A stretch of DNA of 9,300 bases from Flavobacteriaceae bacterium (GTDB lineage Bacteria > Bacteroidota > Bacteroidia > Flavobacteriales > Flavobacteriaceae), in assembly GCA_027068695.1 (NCBI GenBank), contig JAMOMG010000187.1, positions 1 to 9,300 on the forward strand. The letters are read 5' to 3'. Below are positions 6,101 to 9,300 of this stretch, piece by piece; the stretch's first letter is position 1, and the number at the start of each line of letters is the position of its first letter. The translations under genes were made by a program, and so were the position numbers. The notes beneath the pieces are model-generated. The model made no database searches. It was not told the DNA's origin and saw only the letters and a program-made list of their open reading frames with translations.

Positions 6101-7633
6101 CATGGTGAGGAAGCCATTGAATACGATTTACCTGAAATGGAAGAGTATTTAAAAGAAACTTATGGTGTTACCGTATATCAAGAACAGGTAATGTTACTCT
6201 CTCAAAAAATAGCTGGGTTTACCAAAGGAGAAGCTGATAAGCTACGTAAAGCTATGGGTAAAAAAATATTCTCTATGCTTACAGAGTTAAAACCCAAGTT
6301 TATTGAAGGAGGAAAAGCAAATAAACATCCTGAAGAAATTTTAGAAAAAATTTGGAAAGATTGGGAAGCTTTTGCCGCTTATGCATTTAATAAATCTCAC
6401 TCTACCTGTTATGCTTATATCGCCTACCAAACCGCTTATTTAAAGGCTCATTACCCTTCTGAATTTATGGCCGCTGTACTGTCTAACAATATGAATGACA
6501 TTAAGCAGGTAACTTTTTTCATGGAAGAATGTAAACGAGCAGGAATTCAAGTGCTTGGACCAGATATTAATGAATCGTATCTAAAATTTGCTGTAAACAA
6601 AGAAGGTGCTATTCGGTTTGGAATGGGAGCTATAAAAGGTGTTGGTGCATCTGCTGTAGAAGCTATTGTAAAAGAACGTAAAAAAAATGGGCCTTATACT
6701 TCTATTTTTGATATAACCAAACGCGTAGATTTACGAGCAGCAAATAAAAGAGCATTTGATGGTTTGGTTATGGCCGGTGCCTTAGACTCTTTTAAAAATG
6801 TACATCGAGCTCAATACTATCAATTAGATGAAAAAGGTGTCACTTTTATTGAAAGAGCCATTCGCTTTGGAAATAAATACCAAGAAAATAAAAACTCAGC
6901 ACAAATTTCAATGTTTGGAGAAGCCTCAGAAATTCAATTCTCAGAACCTGAAATACCCCCTGCTGAAAAATGGGGAATGATGGAAGAATTGTCAAAAGAA
7001 AAAGAAATGGTTGGTATTTACATTTCCGGACATCCATTAGATGATTTTAAAAATGAAGTAAAATATTTTAGCAATACATCTGTTGCTGTTTTTAATGAAG
7101 ATTTAAATAATTATGTAGGTGCTAATTTTACTTTCTCAGGAATTTTATCAAATGTTCAACACAAAACTTCTCAAAATGGCAATAAATGGGCATCTTTTGT
7201 TGTTGTAGATTATAAAGACAGTCATGAATTTAGAATTTTTAAAGAAAGTTATCTAAAATTCAGACCTTTTTTAATTGAAAATGAATTTCGTCAAATTAAA
7301 GTAAATATCAGTCCAGGTTGGATTAACAAAGAAGGTAAAAAAAGTGATCCAAGAATAAATTTTATAGATATTCAAATTTTACAAGATGTATTAGAAAAAC
7401 AAACTAAAAAAATAACCCTTCAATTAGATATTAATAAAATAAATGAAGAATCAATTCAGAAACTAAACAAACTCCTAAAAGAAAATGAAGGGGCAGTTTC
7501 GTTAGATTTTTTAGTTTATGATTTAACTGAAAAAATGAAATTAAATTTGCACAGTAGATCTACCAAAGTAAAAGTAGACAATGAGTTTTTAAAAATGTTA
7601 GAAAATGAAAATATACGTTTTAAACTCAATTAA
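3167..7633 (+). CDS. dnaE: DNA polymerase III alpha subunit (DnaE type) with N-terminal 3'-5' exonuclease domain
   Basis: This is the replicative DNA polymerase catalytic subunit, 1488 residues, longer than E. coli DnaE (1160) because of an N-terminal DnaQ-like domain. That domain (residues ~1-195) has an intact DEDDh set: D6 and E8 in DTETTG, D105 in NVKFD, H170 and D175 in HNATAD. A PHP domain follows (~258-580; HLHCHS at 261-266) but lacks expected metal ligands. The polymerase core contains GPGRGSAAGS (673-682) and LPDIDIDF, with catalytic Asp pair D717 and D719, and KMDFLGL with the third Asp, D884. A probable sliding-clamp motif QISMF is at 1246-1250, in the place where E. coli has QADMF. 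An OB-fold region lies at ~1317-1400. The ATG at 3167 is chosen because the exonuclease motif starts five residues later. The gene is divergent from rpsP and is followed after 12 nt by an outer-membrane protein gene. Polymerase identity is certain. Confidence 0.97.
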   Translation: MFLIFDTETTGLPKKWNAPITDTDNWPRCVQIAWQLHDLYGELIEQQDFLIIPEDYNIPYDAEQIHGISTQLAKEKGEDLEKVLHYFNKALSKSKFVVGQNVKFDLNIMGCEFHRKEIQTDLNQMPVLDTCTEKTASLCQIQGGRYGKFKLPTLTELHQHLFNTPFSEAHNATADVEATTRCFFELIRQRNYTVEQLDVPSDYFQIFDAKNPTTIDVIGLKHLNLKKESEKLKKIALATETETHENLSDTIKELQDVNFSHLHCHSQFSVLQSTSSVSNLINSAIKYKMPAVALTDTGNMMGAFYFIEEALNSNKDKIAYNKRIEEAKKALLEIEKKEVREISEAKNEEIDLSFATKEPKILFKPILGCEFNVCENHTDRTHKDNGYQIVFLAKNKNGYHNLAKMSSLSHTDGFYYVPRIDRSIIEKYKEDLIVLSGNLLGEIPNKILNIGEKQAEEALLWWKEQFGDDFYLEVMRHNQEEENHVNNTLIQFSKKHQVKLVATNNTFYTNEDEAEAHDILLCVKNGEKVATPKGKGRGYRYGLPNNEYYFKTQEQMKNLFANLPEAISNIQEIVDKIEIYTLKRDVLLPKFDIPERFINPQDTIDGGVRGENAYLKYLTFEGAKKRYGEKLDKNIQERLDFELSIIEKTGYPGYFLIVWDFILEARKMGVSVGPGRGSAAGSAVAYCLWITNIDPIKYNLLFERFLNPDRVSLPDIDIDFDDEGRQKVIDFVIDKYGASQVAQIITYGTMAAKSSIRDTARALDLPLSDADRIAKLIPLIKLQHIFGEDEKSKAKVKGLRSEEFDNISELKTIAEGDNLEAITIKQAIALEGSVRNTGTHACGVIITPEKITNLVPVATAKDSDMYVTQFDNNVVESAGLLKMDFLGLKTLTLIKDAVKIIKAIHGIELIPDDFPLDDPKTYELFQRGETIGVFQYESPGMQKHMKALKPTEFADLIAMNALYRPGPMEYIPLFIMRKHGEEAIEYDLPEMEEYLKETYGVTVYQEQVMLLSQKIAGFTKGEADKLRKAMGKKIFSMLTELKPKFIEGGKANKHPEEILEKIWKDWEAFAAYAFNKSHSTCYAYIAYQTAYLKAHYPSEFMAAVLSNNMNDIKQVTFFMEECKRAGIQVLGPDINESYLKFAVNKEGAIRFGMGAIKGVGASAVEAIVKERKKNGPYTSIFDITKRVDLRAANKRAFDGLVMAGALDSFKNVHRAQYYQLDEKGVTFIERAIRFGNKYQENKNSAQISMFGEASEIQFSEPEIPPAEKWGMMEELSKEKEMVGIYISGHPLDDFKNEVKYFSNTSVAVFNEDLNNYVGANFTFSGILSNVQHKTSQNGNKWASFVVVDYKDSHEFRIFKESYLKFRPFLIENEFRQIKVNISPGWINKEGKKSDPRINFIDIQILQDVLEKQTKKITLQLDINKINEESIQKLNKLLKENEGAVSLDFLVYDLTEKMKLNLHSRSTKVKVDNEFLKMLENENIRFKLN

Positions 7634-7645
7634 AATAAATTGTTT

Positions 7646-8746
7646 ATGAGAAAAATACTAGTTGGAATTTTATTTTTTTATATTGCTATTTGTTTTAGCC
7701 AATCAAAATCTTCATACATTCAAGCCGATTATTTTTATGGAAACGTTATTGCTCACAATCCTGATGCTTACGCTTTTTTACAAGGACATCCAACAGGTGT
7801 TTTTATAAGTTTTAACAAAAGATCTTTTGGAGAAGAAGCTTGGCAAGAACGTTATAATTACCCTGATTTCGGGTATTCTATTGGGTATCAAGATTACCAT
7901 TCTGAAATTTTAGGAAAATTATATTCTGTTTACGGACATTATAATTTTTATTTTTTCAATAGAGAAGCAAAAAATAAGCTAATTTTTAGAGCAGGGATTG
8001 GTTTGGCATACAACACAAATCCGTATGATAAAGAAACTAACAATAAAAATACTGCTTTTGGAAGTTCTTTAAATTCAAGCACCTATTTTAAATTGTATTT
8101 TCAAAGAGAACATTTATTGAGAAATTTAGGTGTGAATGCTGGATTAACTTTTGTTCATGCCTCAAATTCAAATATTAAATCTCCTAATTCAGGTGTTAAT
8201 ATTTGGGCATTTACTTTAGGGCTAAATTATGATTTAACTCCTGAAGAACAACCTATAAATTATATTCCTTCTACAGAAAGTAAGTATTTTAAAGAGCCTA
8301 TTAAATTTAATTTTGCCATTAGAGGTGGTGTTAATGAAGCTGAAATAATTGGTAGTGGTGTTAAACCTTTTTATGTAGTATCTGCTTACGCCGATAAAAG
8401 ATTGAATAGAAAATCTGCCATCCAATTTGGTGCTGAATTGTATATTTCACCTATTTTAAAGGAATTTTACAATTTAAATTTAACCATACCTCATACCAAC
8501 CTAAAAGAAACAAATAGTTTTTCAAGAATAGGCGTTTTTATTGGTCATGAATTATTTATTAATAAAATTTCCATAGAATCACAATTAGGGTATTATGTAA
8601 AATATCCTTTTGAATATGACGGAAGAATCTATGAAACATTAGGTTTGAAAAGGTACTTTAATCAAAAGTGGTTTGCCTCTGTTAGGCTGAAAGCACATGC
8701 CGCTAATGCTGAAACAGTTGAATTTGGAGTAGGTATTAGGTTATAA
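7646..8746 (+). CDS. PagL-like / acyloxyacyl hydrolase-family outer-membrane protein, first copy
   Basis: The 366-residue product starts with a signal peptide (MRKILVGILFFYIAICFSQ; cleavage probably near residue 18-20). ATG at 7646 is preferred to the in-frame TTG at 7640 because the signal peptide begins with MRK. The rest alternates short amphipathic strands and turns, as in a beta barrel, and ends in the strand FGVGIRL. Residues 166-185 (GLTFVHASNSNIKSPNSGVN) match the catalytic strand of PagL, the lipid A 3-O-deacylase: H171 and S173 fit the His-x-Ser pair. N185 lies at the spacing where PagL has its catalytic Glu. A second His-x-x-Asn motif (HAAN, 351-354) followed by Glu occurs near the C-terminus. 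Inferred role: lipid A or outer-membrane lipid modification; activity is not assured. It lies 12 nt after dnaE and 9 nt before a homologue. Confidence 0.75.
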   Translation: MRKILVGILFFYIAICFSQSKSSYIQADYFYGNVIAHNPDAYAFLQGHPTGVFISFNKRSFGEEAWQERYNYPDFGYSIGYQDYHSEILGKLYSVYGHYNFYFFNREAKNKLIFRAGIGLAYNTNPYDKETNNKNTAFGSSLNSSTYFKLYFQREHLLRNLGVNAGLTFVHASNSNIKSPNSGVNIWAFTLGLNYDLTPEEQPINYIPSTESKYFKEPIKFNFAIRGGVNEAEIIGSGVKPFYVVSAYADKRLNRKSAIQFGAELYISPILKEFYNLNLTIPHTNLKETNSFSRIGVFIGHELFINKISIESQLGYYVKYPFEYDGRIYETLGLKRYFNQKWFASVRLKAHAANAETVEFGVGIRL

Positions 8747-8755
8747 GTTATATTT

Positions 8756-9300
8756 ATGAAAGATTACATCCTCCTTTTTTTTATATTTCTTTACAGTATT
8801 TTGAGTTTTTCTCAAAACTATACTGATAGCAATGCGTATTTACAAACAGATTTTTTTTATGGTAAACTTATTGAACACGATAAAAAATTAAAGAATGCTA
8901 TTCAAAACAATCCTTATGGTTTTATGTTAAGTTTTAATACTAAAAACACTGAAAGTTCAACATTTAATACCCTTTATAATTATCCTGAAAGAGGCTATAC
9001 TTTTTTGTATGAAAACTTTAATTCAACAGTTTTAGGTGAAGCTTATGCAGCTTATAGACATTACACCTATAATCTAACTCCAAAAAAAAATCATCAACTA
9101 AACTTCACAAGTGCTTTTGGTTTGGCTTACACAACAAAACCTTACAACTATATTAGTAACCCTCAAAATTTTGCTTTTGGTTCAAAATTATTAGTGTCTG
9201 CATATCTAAAATTGCAATACTTTAAATTCTTTACCAATAGTAATTTTGAGTTTCATACTGGTTTAAGCTTGATACATTTTTCAAATATTAGCTTTAAAAG
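8756..9300 (+). CDS. PagL-like outer-membrane protein, second tandem copy (3' end outside window)
   Basis: An ATG at 8756, 9 nt after the preceding stop, opens a frame that runs without a stop to the window end (181 codons visible). The first 20 residues (MKDYILLFFIFLYSILSFSQ) are a signal peptide. The protein aligns along its length with the previous gene: DFFYGKLIEHD with DYFYGNVIAHN, YNYPERGY with YNYPDFGY, FGLAYTTKPY with IGLAYNTNPY, and GLSLIHFSN with GLTFVHASN. H174 and S176 therefore match the PagL His-x-Ser pair, and the Glu or Asn position falls just beyond the window. The two genes are diverged tandem duplicates. Predicted outer-membrane beta-barrel lipid A deacylase-like protein. 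Activity is inferred from motif only. Confidence 0.75.
   Translation, partial: MKDYILLFFIFLYSILSFSQNYTDSNAYLQTDFFYGKLIEHDKKLKNAIQNNPYGFMLSFNTKNTESSTFNTLYNYPERGYTFLYENFNSTVLGEAYAAYRHYTYNLTPKKNHQLNFTSAFGLAYTTKPYNYISNPQNFAFGSKLLVSAYLKLQYFKFFTNSNFEFHTGLSLIHFSNISFK

Noticed and set aside
6846..7037. 63-codon minus-strand frame inside dnaE
   Set aside because: Shadow of the coding strand; hydrophobic composition follows from the Lys/Glu-rich codons opposite.
7640..7645. TTG at 7640 as start of the first PagL-like gene
   Set aside because: It would add only two residues before a perfectly good ATG that begins the signal peptide; ATG at 7646 is more likely.
8234..8425. 63-codon minus-strand frame inside the first PagL-like gene
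   Set aside because: Antisense shadow of a clearly coding frame; no recognisable domain.

Overview
The window is AT-rich (about one third G+C by eye) and reads as a chromosomal segment of a member of the Bacteroidota, most likely a Flavobacteriia bacterium. The evidence is an rpsP product with a long Ala/Glu/Lys tail, a DnaE-type polymerase with an N-terminal proofreading exonuclease domain, a tRNA gene without an encoded CCA end, TAnnTTTG-type -7 promoter motifs, and little Shine-Dalgarno signal before the genes. No phage, transposon, CRISPR or plasmid signal was seen.

Layout: (1) Positions 1-1611 (+) hold the 3' part of a large secreted M14-family zinc carboxypeptidase-like gene whose 5' end lies outside the window. 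(2) Converging on it is a minus-strand unit, rpsP - rimM - tRNA-Ser(GGA), covering 2876 down to 1654. Its parts lie 15 and 7 nt apart, so they are probably co-transcribed. S16 and RimM both serve 30S subunit assembly. (3) The 290-base stretch 2877-3166 is a divergent intergenic region. It carries a promoter-like motif in each direction, a small hairpin in the rpsP leader, and several short inverted and direct repeats in front of dnaE. (4) Positions 3167-7633 (+) encode a 1488-residue replicative polymerase alpha subunit with proofreading exonuclease, PHP, palm/fingers, clamp-binding and OB regions in one chain. (5) Directly behind it, after gaps of 12 and 9 nt, come two tandem paralogues of a PagL/acyloxyacyl hydrolase-like outer-membrane protein. 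The second is cut by the window end.

Most of the window is housekeeping. The points worth a second look are the tandem PagL-like pair behind dnaE (the first copy has Asn where the PagL catalytic Glu is expected, and a second His-x-x-Asn motif at its C-terminus), the cis-encoded exonuclease combined with a PHP domain that has lost expected metal ligands, the tRNA embedded in the rimM transcript, and the structured divergent intergenic region. I found no convincing evidence of a wholly new biological system.
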